Positions 8,745 to 19,679 of a stretch of DNA of 64,000 bases are shown one piece after another. Under the pieces are notes generated by a model. That model had not been told where the DNA came from, searched no databases, and saw only the letters and a list, made by a program, of their open reading frames with translations. The stretch lies in assembly GCA_039980135.1 (NCBI GenBank), contig JBDXCV010000010.1, positions 1-64,000 on the forward strand, written 5' to 3'. Position numbers and translations under genes: made by a program. The stretch is from Alphaproteobacteria bacterium (lineage in GTDB: Bacteria; Pseudomonadota; Alphaproteobacteria; UBA6615). Numbering within the stretch: position 1 is the first letter of the stretch; each line of letters opens with the position of its first letter.

Positions 8745-9932
8745 GTGACAGATAAAACCGAAGGCCTGCGCAGCGTCTCGAAACAGGACGTCCAGCGCGC
8801 CGTGGACGACGAACAGATCTTGTCGCCGATCGAGGACATCATCGAGGATGCCCGCAACGGCAAGATGTTCATTCTCATCGATGACGAGGACCGGGAGAAT
8901 GAGGGTGACCTGGTGATCCCGGCGCAGATGGCGACGCCGGATGCGATCAATTTCATGGCCACCCACGGACGGGGCCTGATCTGCCTGTCCCTGACACGCG
9001 AGCGGACCCAGCAACTCGGCTTGCCGATGATGCCGCAAACCCATGGCCAGCGCCTGGCGACAAACTTCACCGTGTCGATCGAGGCGGCGGAAGGGGTGAC
9101 CACGGGCATCTCCGCGCCCGATCGGGCGCGTACGATTACGGTGGCAATCGACCCGCGTTCGACGGAAGCGGATATTGTCACACCGGGTCACGTGTTTCCG
9201 CTGGCGGCGCGCGATGGCGGGGTGCTGGTGCGCGCCGGACATACGGAAGCGGGGGTTGATATTGCGCGCCTCGCCGGGCTCAACCCGTCGGCCGTGATCT
9301 GCGAAATCATGAATGACGACGGCACGATGTCGCGCCTGCCGGACCTGATCGGCTTTGCCCAGTTCCATGGCCTCAAGATTGGCGCGATCGCCGACCTGAT
9401 TGCCTATCGCCGGCGCAATGACCGCATCGTCGAGCAGCTGATGGAGCATGACTTCCATTCGCGTTTCGGCGGCCAGTTCAAGTGGCGTATTTATCGCAAC
9501 ACGGTGGAGTATGCCGAGCATCTGGCGATCGTGAAGGGGGAGATTGACCCGGAAAAGCCGGTGCTTGTGCGTATGCACTCCTTCTCCATCGGGGCGGATG
9601 CGATGGGCAGCCTGGACGCGCCGGACTCGGGTATTCTCCAGCGTTCCATGGAACTGATTGGTGAGGCCGGTGCGGGCGTGATCGTGCTAATCCGCGACAC
9701 CTCGCCGACATCGCTGTCCGACCGCATACGTCAGTTCAGTAGTGCGCCGAGCACGCCCGTCAACGAACTGCGAAACTATGGTGTCGGTGCGCAGATCCTG
9801 GTCGATCTGGGCGTCCGGGATATTATCCTGTTGTCGAATTCACAACGTTCGATCGTGGGGCTTGAAGGCTTTGGCCTGAGATTAATCGAGACCCGTGCGG
9901 TGCCGGTGACCAACTCCACATCCGGCGATTGA
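8745..9932 (+). CDS. ribBX: RibBX: DHBP synthase fused to a degenerate GTP cyclohydrolase II-like domain
   Basis: A 395-residue protein starting at GTG 8745. Residues about 30-230 are 3,4-dihydroxy-2-butanone 4-phosphate synthase, with the acidic catalytic loop DDEDRENEGDLV and the block THGRGLICL. The remainder has the RibA fold, but the zinc cysteines of GTP cyclohydrolase II (pattern C-x10-C-x-C after VHSE) are absent: the region reads VLVRMHSFSIGADAMGSLD. This matches the RibBX variant described from proteobacteria, where the X domain is not a working RibA. A separate ribA is therefore expected elsewhere in the genome. The stop overlaps the region just before ribH. Confidence 0.92.
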   Translation: MTDKTEGLRSVSKQDVQRAVDDEQILSPIEDIIEDARNGKMFILIDDEDRENEGDLVIPAQMATPDAINFMATHGRGLICLSLTRERTQQLGLPMMPQTHGQRLATNFTVSIEAAEGVTTGISAPDRARTITVAIDPRSTEADIVTPGHVFPLAARDGGVLVRAGHTEAGVDIARLAGLNPSAVICEIMNDDGTMSRLPDLIGFAQFHGLKIGAIADLIAYRRRNDRIVEQLMEHDFHSRFGGQFKWRIYRNTVEYAEHLAIVKGEIDPEKPVLVRMHSFSIGADAMGSLDAPDSGILQRSMELIGEAGAGVIVLIRDTSPTSLSDRIRQFSSAPSTPVNELRNYGVGAQILVDLGVRDIILLSNSQRSIVGLEGFGLRLIETRAVPVTNSTSGD

Positions 9933-9943
9933 GAGAGAAGGCA

Positions 9944-10408
9944 ATGTCCGACCAACCTCACATCATGATTGCGGTCTCGAAATATTATGAGGAGATCGCC
10001 GACCAGTTGCTGACCGGCGCTCTTGCCGTGCTCGATGAAGCCGGGGCCTCCCACGAGGTCTACGAGATACCGGGTGCATTCGAAATCCCTGCGGCCATCG
10101 CGACGGCCATGCGGTCGCCCGAATTCTCGGGCGGGCGTCGCCGGTTCGATGGGTATGTGGCGCTCGGCTGCGTGATTCGCGGCGAGACGACCCACTATGA
10201 CTATGTCTGCGGAGAAACGGCGCGGGGCTTGCAGGATCTGGCGGTTCGCCATTGCCTGGCGCTGGGGTTCGGTATCCTGACGACGGAGAACAAGGAGCAG
10301 GCGATGGCCCGTGCCGACGTCGCTCGGGGCAACAAGGGCGCCGATGCGGCAACTGCCTGCCTGCGGATGATTGGTTTCAAGAGCTCCTTTCGAATGTTCC
10401 CCCGCTGA
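9944..10408 (+). CDS. ribH: 6,7-dimethyl-8-ribityllumazine synthase
   Basis: A 154-residue protein that condenses the ribityl-pyrimidinedione with 3,4-dihydroxy-2-butanone phosphate, one step before riboflavin synthase. Typical segments are YEIPGAFEIPAAI, GYVALGCVIRGETTHYDYVC with the catalytic His in THYDY, and FGILTTENKEQA. The ATG at 9944 is preceded by GAGAGAAGG. Its TGA overlaps the ATG of nusB (TGATG), so translation is coupled. Confidence 0.95.
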   Translation: MSDQPHIMIAVSKYYEEIADQLLTGALAVLDEAGASHEVYEIPGAFEIPAAIATAMRSPEFSGGRRRFDGYVALGCVIRGETTHYDYVCGETARGLQDLAVRHCLALGFGILTTENKEQAMARADVARGNKGADAATACLRMIGFKSSFRMFPR

Positions 10409-11013
10409 TGGCCGGGGATCGCGAGGGAACCAATCCCGCTGCGCGCAAATCAGGCGCATCGTCGCGCGGTGCGGCGCGGCTTCTGGCAGTGCAGGCGCTC
10501 TACCAGATGGAAATCCGCGGCGGCACCGCCGAGGCCACGGTCCTGGAATTCATCCAGCACCGGACCGAGCCACCCGTGTCGGCGGATGATGACGAAGACG
10601 CGGCCGGGCCGCGCGACGCGGACAAGGCGCTGTTTGCCGATATCGTACAGGGCGTGACGCGGGACCGCGTCGACCTGAACGCAGCGCTCGATGGTTGTCT
10701 CGATGGTGCCAACACCATGGCCCGGCTGGAGCCGCTGTTGCGCGCTATCCTGGGCGCGGGGGCCTATGAACTGCGCTCGCGCGACGATATTCCGGCGCGG
10801 GTGGCGATCAGCGAGTATGTCCGGCTGACGGATGCCTTCTTCGAGGGCAAGGAGCCGGGCCTCGTGAACGCGGTGCTTGACCGGTTGGCCCGCGTGGTGC
10901 GCGACGGCGAGACTTCGGCGCGCGCACCGCGGGAAATCGCCGCGACGGAGCCGTCAGAAGACGTTGGGGCGAACGCCGTCGAGGGCGGGACCGACCATGG
11001 CGCGCGGGATTGA
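10408..11013 (+). CDS. nusB: Transcription antitermination factor NusB
   Basis: A 201-residue protein. The all-helical NusB core runs from RGAARLLAVQALYQMEI to FEGKEPGLVNAVLDRLARVVR. NusB binds boxA RNA together with S10 (NusE) in rRNA antitermination. There is an acidic insert around residues 50-65 and an unusual C-terminal tail of about 35 residues after the core. The start overlaps the ribH stop by one base and the end overlaps thiL by 17 bp. Confidence 0.94.
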   Translation: MAGDREGTNPAARKSGASSRGAARLLAVQALYQMEIRGGTAEATVLEFIQHRTEPPVSADDDEDAAGPRDADKALFADIVQGVTRDRVDLNAALDGCLDGANTMARLEPLLRAILGAGAYELRSRDDIPARVAISEYVRLTDAFFEGKEPGLVNAVLDRLARVVRDGETSARAPREIAATEPSEDVGANAVEGGTDHGARD

Positions 11014-12010
11014 CGAGTTCGATCTGATTCGGCGTTATTTCGCCCCGCTCAGCGACGGCGAGCCCGGCGCACTCGGCTTGCGCGATGATGCCGCCTGGTT
11101 GCGCCCGGACCCCGGAATGGAACTCGTGATTTCGGCCGATTCGATCGTGGCGGGGATTCACTTTCCGGTTTCGACATTGCCCGCGGATGTGGCGCGACGT
11201 GCGCTGCGCGTGAACCTGTCAGATATTGCCGCGAAAGGCGCGTGTGCGCGCTGCTATACGATGGCCCTGCAACTACCCGATTCCACCGACGAAGACTGGA
11301 TCAAGGCCTTCGCGTCCGGTCTCGCTGCGGACCACGAATCCTATGCACTGTCTCTGCTCGGGGGTGACACGACCCGCACCACGGGACCGCTTGCATTAAA
11401 CATTAATATTTTTGGTCAAGTACCTGTAAATAATATGATAAAGAGGTCTGACGCTCGCGTGGAAAATGATGTCTACGTCTCCGGGACCATCGGCGATGCG
11501 TCCCTTGGCCTAAGGTCGATCATGGGCAGCATTGCCCTTGAAAATGCCGACGAACGCAGCTTTCTGGAAGGCCGGTTCCTGCGGCCCGATCCTCGCGTCT
11601 CGCTGGGCCCGGCATTGGCAGGTATCGCCACCGCCTCGGCCGACATTTCCGACGGGCTGGTTGCCGATCTGGGACACATCGGCATCGCATCGAACCTGTC
11701 CGCCGAGATCCACGAACATCTGGTGCCGGTATCGGATGCGGCCGGGCGGCTGGTAACGGACAATCAACCATTGCGAACTAACCTGCTGACCGGCGGTGAT
11801 GACTACGAGATTGTTTTCACGGCCCCGGCTACGGCGCGTGACACGATTGTCGAGATCGCGGCGCAGACCGGTGTTCCAATCACGCGGATCGGGCGCATGA
11901 TCCCGCTGACTTCCGATACGCCGGTCGTCAGTGTGCGCAACGAGACCGGCAAAATTGTCGAGGTGGGCAGTGGCGGATACCGGCACTTCGGGGAAGGCCT
12001 CACGCGCTGA
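10997..12010 (+). CDS. thiL: Thiamine-monophosphate kinase
   Basis: A 337-residue PurM-like ATP enzyme that phosphorylates thiamine phosphate to thiamine diphosphate. Family motifs are EFDLIRRYFAPL, GLRDDAAWL, the Mg-binding ISADSIVAGIHF, LRVNLSDIAAKGA, LLGGDTTRT, and TASADISDGLVADLGHI. The start at 10997 lies inside the nusB end. A short segment at about 11393-11450 (NINIFGQVPVNNMIKRS) is strikingly AT-rich and uses codons such as TTA, ATA and AAT that are rare in neighbouring genes; the frame is intact. Confidence 0.95.
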   Translation: MARGIDEFDLIRRYFAPLSDGEPGALGLRDDAAWLRPDPGMELVISADSIVAGIHFPVSTLPADVARRALRVNLSDIAAKGACARCYTMALQLPDSTDEDWIKAFASGLAADHESYALSLLGGDTTRTTGPLALNINIFGQVPVNNMIKRSDARVENDVYVSGTIGDASLGLRSIMGSIALENADERSFLEGRFLRPDPRVSLGPALAGIATASADISDGLVADLGHIGIASNLSAEIHEHLVPVSDAAGRLVTDNQPLRTNLLTGGDDYEIVFTAPATARDTIVEIAAQTGVPITRIGRMIPLTSDTPVVSVRNETGKIVEVGSGGYRHFGEGLTR

Positions 12011-12032
12011 GAGCGAAGCGGCGATCCGTGCC

Positions 12033-12536
12033 ATGCGTGCGGGCGGTGGTAGCGACGCGGCCGAGAAGCCCAAAAAAAGCAAGAAAAAGCTGCTCCTGAT
12101 CGGTCTGCTGGCGGTTCTGCTCGGCGGTGGTGGTGCGGCATACAAGTTCGTCCTGGCCAAGCCGCCTTCCGAACATGCCGCGGTGCCGGTGCCCGAGCCG
12201 GAAGACACCGGTCCCGGTGAGCTCTATTACATCGATCTGGATCCGCTGTTCATTCCCTTCCAGACCCAAACGGGCGCGCGCCACAAGATCGTGGTGGTGC
12301 TTTCGCTCGAGGTCGGAAGAAAGCGCCAGGAAGACAAGCTTGTGCGTTCATTGCTCCCGCGTCTGCGCGAGGCCTATGTGCGGACCCTGACGTCACGGCC
12401 ATTTCCCGGAACCGAGGACGGGTCGATCGAAACGGTCTATCTGAAAAACAGGATCCGATCGGAAAATATTCGCGTCCTCGGCATCGGTATCGTCAATGAC
12501 GTTCTGGTGCGCGACATTCGCGTCCTGCCGGGCTGA
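12033..12536 (+). CDS. FliL-like membrane-anchored protein (first of a pair)
   Basis: A 167-residue protein. A basic N-terminal tail (EKPKKSKKKLLL) leads into one transmembrane segment at about residues 18-38, followed by a Pro-rich linker and a soluble domain (YYIDLDPLFIPFQTQTGARHKIVVVLSLEV). That domain has the look of FliL or basal-body-associated proteins, in which a conserved strand pair is followed by helices that undergo self-assembly. Family members modulate the flagellar stator. No flagellar genes are nearby, so the assignment is by similarity of layout only. It begins 22 bp after thiL and ends 2 bp before its partner. Confidence 0.6.
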   Translation: MRAGGGSDAAEKPKKSKKKLLLIGLLAVLLGGGGAAYKFVLAKPPSEHAAVPVPEPEDTGPGELYYIDLDPLFIPFQTQTGARHKIVVVLSLEVGRKRQEDKLVRSLLPRLREAYVRTLTSRPFPGTEDGSIETVYLKNRIRSENIRVLGIGIVNDVLVRDIRVLPG

Positions 12537-12538
12537 TC

Positions 12539-12991
12539 ATGAAAAAGATTCTCATCATCGTGGTGGTTCTGTTGCTCGCAGGTGGCGGTGCGGTCTTCTT
12601 TCTCGGCCAGAAAAAGCCGGAGCCGACGGCAGCGAAACCGAAAGTACAACCACTCGAGATTCAGGAACGTCACTATGTGCGCCTCGACACCATCACCGTG
12701 ACCCTGTTCCAGGATGACGCGGTGGCAGGCCTGTACACGGCAGCCCTGACCATTGAGATCGCCAATGCCGATCAGCGGTCCGTCGTATCGGCTGCGAGTT
12801 CCCGGCTTCGCGACGCGATGCTGCGGGACCTCCATGCGCTGGTGGAACGCCGCAAGGGAATCGATATCTCGTTGGATTCCGTAAAGCGTCGGATGCGAAG
12901 CACGGCGACTCGCGAATTGGGCGCCGAAGTCGTGGTCGATGTGTTTGTCGAAAACGTGCTGCGCAAGGACCTTGAATTGAAAGACGGCTGA
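12539..12991 (+). CDS. FliL-like membrane-anchored protein (second of a pair)
   Basis: A 150-residue protein with an N-terminal signal anchor (MKKILIIVVVLLLAGGGAVFF), a short linker, and a domain YVRLDTITVTLFQDDAVAGLYTAALTIEI... that resembles its upstream neighbour in plan: strand, extended strand, then a long helix with many Arg residues (SSRLRDAMLRDLHALVERRKG). Two adjacent single-span proteins of similar design suggest a hetero-complex with periplasmic heads. Its function is not known. It is probably co-transcribed with thiL and the first FliL-like gene. Confidence 0.6.
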   Translation: MKKILIIVVVLLLAGGGAVFFLGQKKPEPTAAKPKVQPLEIQERHYVRLDTITVTLFQDDAVAGLYTAALTIEIANADQRSVVSAASSRLRDAMLRDLHALVERRKGIDISLDSVKRRMRSTATRELGAEVVVDVFVENVLRKDLELKDG

Positions 12992-13035
12992 CGCAGGGCT
13001 GCTATTCACAGCAAAGCCTTGTGTTTTTATTTGGC

Positions 13036-14247
13036 ATGCCGGATGTTCGCGCCATGATGCTCAAAACCGGTTCCCGCAACGTTGCCATTCTGTCGATGTG
13101 TCAGGCCTTCGGTCAGACGCAGATGATTCTCATCTTCTCCGTCTCTTCCATCATCGGTGCGACCATCGCGCCGAATGCGGGCTGGGCGACGGTGCCGATC
13201 ACCTTCCAGTTTATCGCCATGACCATGTCCACCGTCCCGGCGGCGCTGCTGATGAAGAGGATCGGCCGTGCCCGCGGCTTCATTGTCTTCCTGGCGATCG
13301 GGTCGGTCGGTGCGGCGCTGATGATCTACGCGTTGCTGGATCAGAGCTTCCTGTTGTTTTGCCTTGGTTCGGCGCTGTTCGGCATATCCGCCGGCGCCAA
13401 CCAACAGTTTCGCTTCGCGGCCGTGGATGCAGCGGACGAGAGTTTCAAGGCTCGCGCCGTGAGCCTCGTGCTCGCAGGCGGCGTGTTTGCCGGGCTGGTC
13501 GGTCCCAGCCTGTCGTCGCTGGGCTACGACATGATCCGGCCGATCCTGTATGGCGGTGTCTTCGCCATCATCCTGGTTCTGCAGGGCCTGATGGTCCTGT
13601 TGTTGTTGATCACGGACATTCCGCCGCCCTCCGAACAGGAACGCAGCGGTCCCACCCGGCCGCTTCGTGAAATTGCCTCCCAGCCCGCCTTCATCGTGGC
13701 ACTGATGAGCGCGATGATCGGCTACGGCGTGATGAATTTCGTGATGCTGTCGACACCGATTTTCATGCATCTCCATCCGACCCACCCATTCGGGCAGCTC
13801 GACATCAACAACGTCATCATGTGGCACGTGCTGGGCATGTTCGCGCCGGGGTTCATCACCGGTTGGTTGATCAAGAAATATGGCGACCTGAACATCATCC
13901 TTGCGGGTGCAGTCATCTCGGTGGTGTGCCTGGCCGTAAACTTCAGCGGAGATTCGATCATTCATCTGCGCGTCGGGATGGCACTGGTCGGGGTTGGCTG
14001 GAACTTCATGTTCACCGCCGGCACGACCTTGCTCCTCAGCACTTATACGCCGGCGGAAAAGGCAAAAGTCCAGGGCATCAACGACCTGTTCGTGTTCGGG
14101 ACCGTCGCCGTGTGTTCGCTGGCGGCGGGCGTGGTCTACCAGACCCTCGGCTTCTTCGCCGTGAACATGGCATCGGCGCCGCTTCTGGTCATGGTCGTCA
14201 TCGCGGTGTTCTGGCTGCGCGGGCACCGCAGGGCAGTCACCGCCTGA
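13036..14247 (+). CDS. Major facilitator superfamily transporter
   Basis: A 403-residue, 12-helix membrane protein. MFS traits are the loop LLMKRIGRARGF between helices 2 and 3, SALFGISAGANQQFRFAAVD at helices 4-5, and a central cytoplasmic loop (ITDIPPPSEQERSGPTRPLREIA). The C-terminal half contains VGWNFMFTAGTTLLLSTYTPAEKAKVQGINDLFVF, typical of a drug/metabolite efflux-like subgroup. The substrate is unknown. A GTG at 13021 in the same frame is an alternative start; neither has a strong ribosome site. Confidence 0.85.
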   Translation: MPDVRAMMLKTGSRNVAILSMCQAFGQTQMILIFSVSSIIGATIAPNAGWATVPITFQFIAMTMSTVPAALLMKRIGRARGFIVFLAIGSVGAALMIYALLDQSFLLFCLGSALFGISAGANQQFRFAAVDAADESFKARAVSLVLAGGVFAGLVGPSLSSLGYDMIRPILYGGVFAIILVLQGLMVLLLLITDIPPPSEQERSGPTRPLREIASQPAFIVALMSAMIGYGVMNFVMLSTPIFMHLHPTHPFGQLDINNVIMWHVLGMFAPGFITGWLIKKYGDLNIILAGAVISVVCLAVNFSGDSIIHLRVGMALVGVGWNFMFTAGTTLLLSTYTPAEKAKVQGINDLFVFGTVAVCSLAAGVVYQTLGFFAVNMASAPLLVMVVIAVFWLRGHRRAVTA

Positions 14248-14416
14248 TCAGCGGGGCAATTGCCAGATTCACAGTCTTTTGTCGCGGTTGCCATGCAGCC
14301 GCCTTTTTGGCATGTTCCCGCCGCTTTTACGGGCCCGGGTGATTCGGCTCCGCAGTGCGGCATTCGCCGTCTTCGCTCACGTGGCCCAATAACTTAGAAA
14401 CCAAAGGATATTCACA

Positions 14417-16540
<2,124 letters not shown>

Positions 16541-16558
16541 GCGCAAACAAATTTGACG

Positions 16559-16594
16559 AAAAACCCCCGGGGCATATGCCGCGGGGGTTTTTTG
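16559..16594 (+). terminator. Rho-independent terminator of hppA
   Basis: A GC-rich inverted repeat with ACCCCC and GGGGGT outer arms, GGCATATGCC-centred inner pairing and a run of six T. The A-run on the other side could make it work for the minus-strand bamE as well. Confidence 0.9.
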
Positions 16595-16633
16595 TTGGGT
16601 GGGTTTCTCCGGCGCGGCCGTAGCTGCGGGTCT

Positions 16634-17080
16634 CTACGGGCCGCCGCCCGTGCCCGCGAAGCGGCCGATATTGCCGAACAATTGCTGGATCAACGACAAC
16701 TCGTTGCCGGCGGTCGGCGTCACCCGGCTGACGAGTTCGACCTCGCGGCGGTCATTCTCGGTGTAGGTGAAAACATCTTCCACGACATCACGATCGTTGA
16801 AGACAATGGCGACGATCTTTCGCTCGAGAAGCTCGGGTGCGAAGAACGCGACGGTTTCCGTCCGCTCGGACATGTAGTACCAGATATTCGTGCGAAAGAC
16901 GCCTTCGGTCGACGGGCTGCCCAGCGTTTGCTGGACGTCACGGCGGCTGGTTTCGCCGGGTTCGATCGCGGCAAGCGCGTCGGGGTCCGGTTCCTGGCCG
17001 CGCACATTGACGATGGGCGCGCAGGCGCTGAGCGCCGCGAGCAAGACAAGGATACGACCGTGTCGGACAAACAATTTCAT
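16634..17080 (-). CDS. bamE: Outer membrane assembly lipoprotein BamE (SmpA/OmlA family)
   Basis: A 148-residue lipoprotein. A signal peptide ends in a lipobox (ALSAC, Cys20). The SmpA/OmlA fold follows: IEPGETSRRDVQQTLGSPSTEGVFRTNIWYYMSER, with a second strand set KIVAIVFNDRDVVEDVFTY. BamE stabilises the BAM complex that inserts beta-barrel proteins. The ATG at 17080 gives a proper signal peptide; an in-frame start at 17128 would add 16 non-signal residues. It is divergent from the cytochrome c chaperone gene, a common alphaproteobacterial pair. Confidence 0.9.
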   Translation of the reverse strand: MKLFVRHGRILVLLAALSACAPIVNVRGQEPDPDALAAIEPGETSRRDVQQTLGSPSTEGVFRTNIWYYMSERTETVAFFAPELLERKIVAIVFNDRDVVEDVFTYTENDRREVELVSRVTPTAGNELSLIQQLFGNIGRFAGTGGGP

Positions 17081-17198
17081 CGGGCAGACAGTTCCGCAGT
17101 TCGCGTTGCAATGGATCAGATCGGGCAAGACGATGGCACCCGCCGTTTCGCCGTGTCAACCGGTCCGGAGATTAGCAAAATCCGATGCTCAAACTGAC

Positions 17199-17765
17199 AT
17201 GATGAACTGGATTCGAGAACGCAAACAGCGGCGGGAATTGGCCGCACGCCTGCTCGCGGTCGTTATCGACCAAGCGCGGCGTCCGGCGTTTTATGCGACC
17301 TATGGCGTACCCGACACCATGCTCGGTCGATACGAGATGGTTTGTCTGCATGCGTACATATTGCTGCGCCGCCTGAAACGGGCCGGGGGCCAGGGGCCGC
17401 GCATTGCCCAGACCCTGCACGATCAGATTTTCGACGATTTCGATGTTGCGTTGCGCGAAGTGGGGCTCGGCGACATGGGGATCGGCAAGCGGATGAAGAA
17501 ACTCGCGCGCAATCTGCACGGACGTATCTCTGCCTATGAGCGCGGCCTGGCCGCCGGCGATGCCGAGATGGCCGCCGCCCTGCGCCGCAACCTATACGCC
17601 AGCACCGAACCCACGGATGGCGAGGTGGCGGCGATGATCGCGTATGTGCGCTGCGCCCGCGATGCCGTCGACGGCTGCGCACCCGACGCGTTGTGGGAAG
17701 CCCGCCCGGTGTTTCCTGAGCCCGAGACAGGCGCCGGTGTCGCGCCGGGGGTCGGTGCAGCATGA
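17199..17765 (+). CDS. Ubiquinol-cytochrome c chaperone family protein
   Basis: A 188-residue protein of the CBP3/ubiquinol-cytochrome c chaperone family, which helps assemble the bc1 complex in mitochondria and alphaproteobacteria. Visible family features are ARRPAFYATYGVPDTMLGRYEMVCLHAYILLRRL, QTLHDQIFDDFDVALREVGLGDMGIGKRMKKLA and NLHGRISAYERGL. Its end overlaps the next gene by 4 bp (ATGA). Two adjacent ATGs at 17199 and 17202 are equally possible starts. Confidence 0.88.
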   Translation: MMNWIRERKQRRELAARLLAVVIDQARRPAFYATYGVPDTMLGRYEMVCLHAYILLRRLKRAGGQGPRIAQTLHDQIFDDFDVALREVGLGDMGIGKRMKKLARNLHGRISAYERGLAAGDAEMAAALRRNLYASTEPTDGEVAAMIAYVRCARDAVDGCAPDALWEARPVFPEPETGAGVAPGVGAA

Positions 17766-18277
17766 CCGAGACCGTCACACCAGAACTTTTGCGATCCATC
17801 TCGATTGTGGAATTGTCCGCCGCCGAGCGTCAGGTCGAGAAAATCCACGTGGATGCGGTCGAATGCGCCGCGATCGCCGAACGCCTCGACATCCTGTCCA
17901 TCGAGAGCCTGTCGGCGGAACTGGAATTGTTTCGTGATCTCACGGGTGACGTGAACCTGGTCGGGCGCATTCTGGCGGACATTGTTCAGGCTTGCGTCGT
18001 CACGCTCGAGCCGGTTGCACAGCATATCGATGTGCGTGTTTATCAGCGGTTTTCCGCCCGACTCGAGGAAGATGAGGGTGACGACGAAGACCCCGTTGAG
18101 CCCATTGTGGACGACGAGATCGAGGTCGGCGACCTGATTGTGCAGAACCTTTCCCTGGCGCTCGACCCCTATCCGCGCGCGCCGGACGCCGAGTTCGAGG
18201 AGGTCGATGACGAGGCGGGTAAACCTTCCGGACCCTTCGCCGCACTGGCCGCATTGCGTGATGACGACAAAAAATAA
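17762..18277 (+). CDS. DUF177 (YceD) family protein
   Basis: A 171-residue acidic protein. The C-terminal block DEIEVGDLIVQNLSLALDPYPRAP is the DUF177 signature. YceD homologues nearly always precede rpmF, as here, and are linked to 23S rRNA accumulation in bacteria and plastids (family knowledge). The N-terminal two-thirds is helical with few recognisable motifs. It overlaps the upstream chaperone gene by 4 bp. Confidence 0.9.
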   Translation: MTETVTPELLRSISIVELSAAERQVEKIHVDAVECAAIAERLDILSIESLSAELELFRDLTGDVNLVGRILADIVQACVVTLEPVAQHIDVRVYQRFSARLEEDEGDDEDPVEPIVDDEIEVGDLIVQNLSLALDPYPRAPDAEFEEVDDEAGKPSGPFAALAALRDDDKK

Positions 18278-18320
18278 TTCGCATTCACCAATGTTTTCGT
18301 TCAGAAAACTTGCGATTCGC

Positions 18321-18349
18321 TTGCCCAGCGGTGCATTTTTGGATAATTA
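18321..18349 (+). promoter_or_regulatory. Candidate sigma-70 promoter for rpmF-plsX-fabH
   Basis: TTGCCC (18321-18326) and TAATTA (18344-18349) are 17 bp apart in an AT-rich gap, 55 bp before the rpmF start. Confidence 0.4.
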
Positions 18350-18404
18350 GCAGCCGCCCCCCGGCATGCTCAGATAATTTATACTTCCCGCGAAAGGGAA
18401 TCAG

Positions 18405-18590
18405 ATGGCTGTACCCAAGAAGAAAGTTTCGAAATCGCGACGGAACATGCGCCGCGCGCACGACTCGTTGAAGCAGCAGGCTTATGTCGAAGATGAGACG
18501 ACGGGCGAGTTCCATCGCCCCCATCATGTCGACATGAAGACCGGCTACTACAAGGGCCGTCAGGTCATCGAGGTCAAGGAGAAGATCTAG
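18405..18590 (+). CDS. rpmF: 50S ribosomal protein L32
   Basis: A 61-residue ribosomal protein with the canonical start [20 protein letters not shown]. The zinc-ribbon cysteines found in some L32 proteins are absent, which is the usual alphaproteobacterial form ([21 protein letters not shown]). AAAGGGAAT precedes the ATG. It is followed after 42 bp by plsX. Confidence 0.97.
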   Translation: MAVPKKKVSKSRRNMRRAHDSLKQQAYVEDETTGEFHRPHHVDMKTGYYKGRQVIEVKEKI

Positions 18591-18632
18591 AGGCCAACCC
18601 CGGACTCCGCGTCCGGCTGGAGAGCGGACCCG

Positions 18633-19679
18633 TTGAGCGATCAGATCACCATCGCCCTGGACGCCATGGGCGGCGACGACGCGCCGCACATCGTGGTTGC
18701 GGGCGCGAATATCGCCAGGCGCCGGCATCCCGACGCGCGTTTCCTGCTGTTCGGCGATGAGAAGGATCTCGCTGCGCGGGTTGCGAAGCAGCGCGGCCTC
18801 GATGAATTCGTTGAAATACGCCATGCCCCCGAAGGGGTCGCTGCGGACGCCAAGCCGTCGCAGGTTGTGCGCAATGGCCACGAGACATCGATGTGGCGCG
18901 CGATCGAGGCCGTCAAGCAGGGCGAGGCCAACGGCGTTGTGTCCGCCGGGAACACCGGTGCGCTGCTGGCCATGGCGATGTTCGTGCTCAAGCGTCTCGA
19001 TGGCATCGACCGCCCGGCGATCGCGTCATTCTTTCCGACCCTGCGGGGCGAAACCGTGATGCTCGATCTGGGCGCGAATATTCGCTTCAGCGAGCGCAAC
19101 CTCGTCGAATTCGCGATCATGGGTGAGGTCTTCGCGCGGACCATTCTCGGCATCGAGAATCCGACAGTCGGCCTGCTGAATGTCGGGGAAGAGGAAACCA
19201 AGGGGAATGACGCCCTCAAGGTTGCCGCGGAATTACTGCGCGAACTCGACCTGCCCGGCGAGTTTGTCGGTTTCGTCGAGGGTGACGATATCCCGGCCGG
19301 TGCCGTCGATGTGGTTGTGACGGATGGGTTCACCGGCAATGTCGCGCTCAAAACAGCCGAGGGGACGGCCAAGCTCATCAACGCCTTTGTGCGTGAGACC
19401 TTTCGTAATTCGTTTTGGGCTAAGATCGGTTATATCTTTGCCAAGCGTTCATTCGACAAGCTGCGCAACCGCAGCGACCCCCGCCGATATAACGGGGCCA
19501 TGTTCCTGGGTCTCGACGGTGTCTGCGTCAAAAGTCACGGCGGCACGGATGCCGTCGGTTTTGCAACCGCCATCGGAGTAGCGATCGATATGGTGAAGTA
19601 TGGCGGTAACGCCTCTCTGAAGACGACGGTGGACCGGCTGGAGCTGGATTCCCTGCGTCCGCAGGCTGCGGCCTCGTGA
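18633..19679 (+). CDS. plsX: Phosphate acyltransferase PlsX
   Basis: A 348-residue enzyme that makes acyl-phosphate from acyl-ACP for phospholipid synthesis. It has the diagnostic start [51 protein letters not shown] and [18 protein letters not shown]. The start codon is TTG, with GGAGAG ten bases upstream; no ATG fits the conserved N-terminus. It is coupled to fabH by a TGATG overlap. Confidence 0.96.
   Translation: MSDQITIALDAMGGDDAPHIVVAGANIARRRHPDARFLLFGDEKDLAARVAKQRGLDEFVEIRHAPEGVAADAKPSQVVRNGHETSMWRAIEAVKQGEANGVVSAGNTGALLAMAMFVLKRLDGIDRPAIASFFPTLRGETVMLDLGANIRFSERNLVEFAIMGEVFARTILGIENPTVGLLNVGEEETKGNDALKVAAELLRELDLPGEFVGFVEGDDIPAGAVDVVVTDGFTGNVALKTAEGTAKLINAFVRETFRNSFWAKIGYIFAKRSFDKLRNRSDPRRYNGAMFLGLDGVCVKSHGGTDAVGFATAIGVAIDMVKYGGNASLKTTVDRLELDSLRPQAAAS

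Noticed and set aside
13027-14226. A 399-codon minus-strand open frame opposite the MFS gene
   Set aside because: His/Arg/Asp-rich translation typical of the antisense of a membrane protein; not a real gene.
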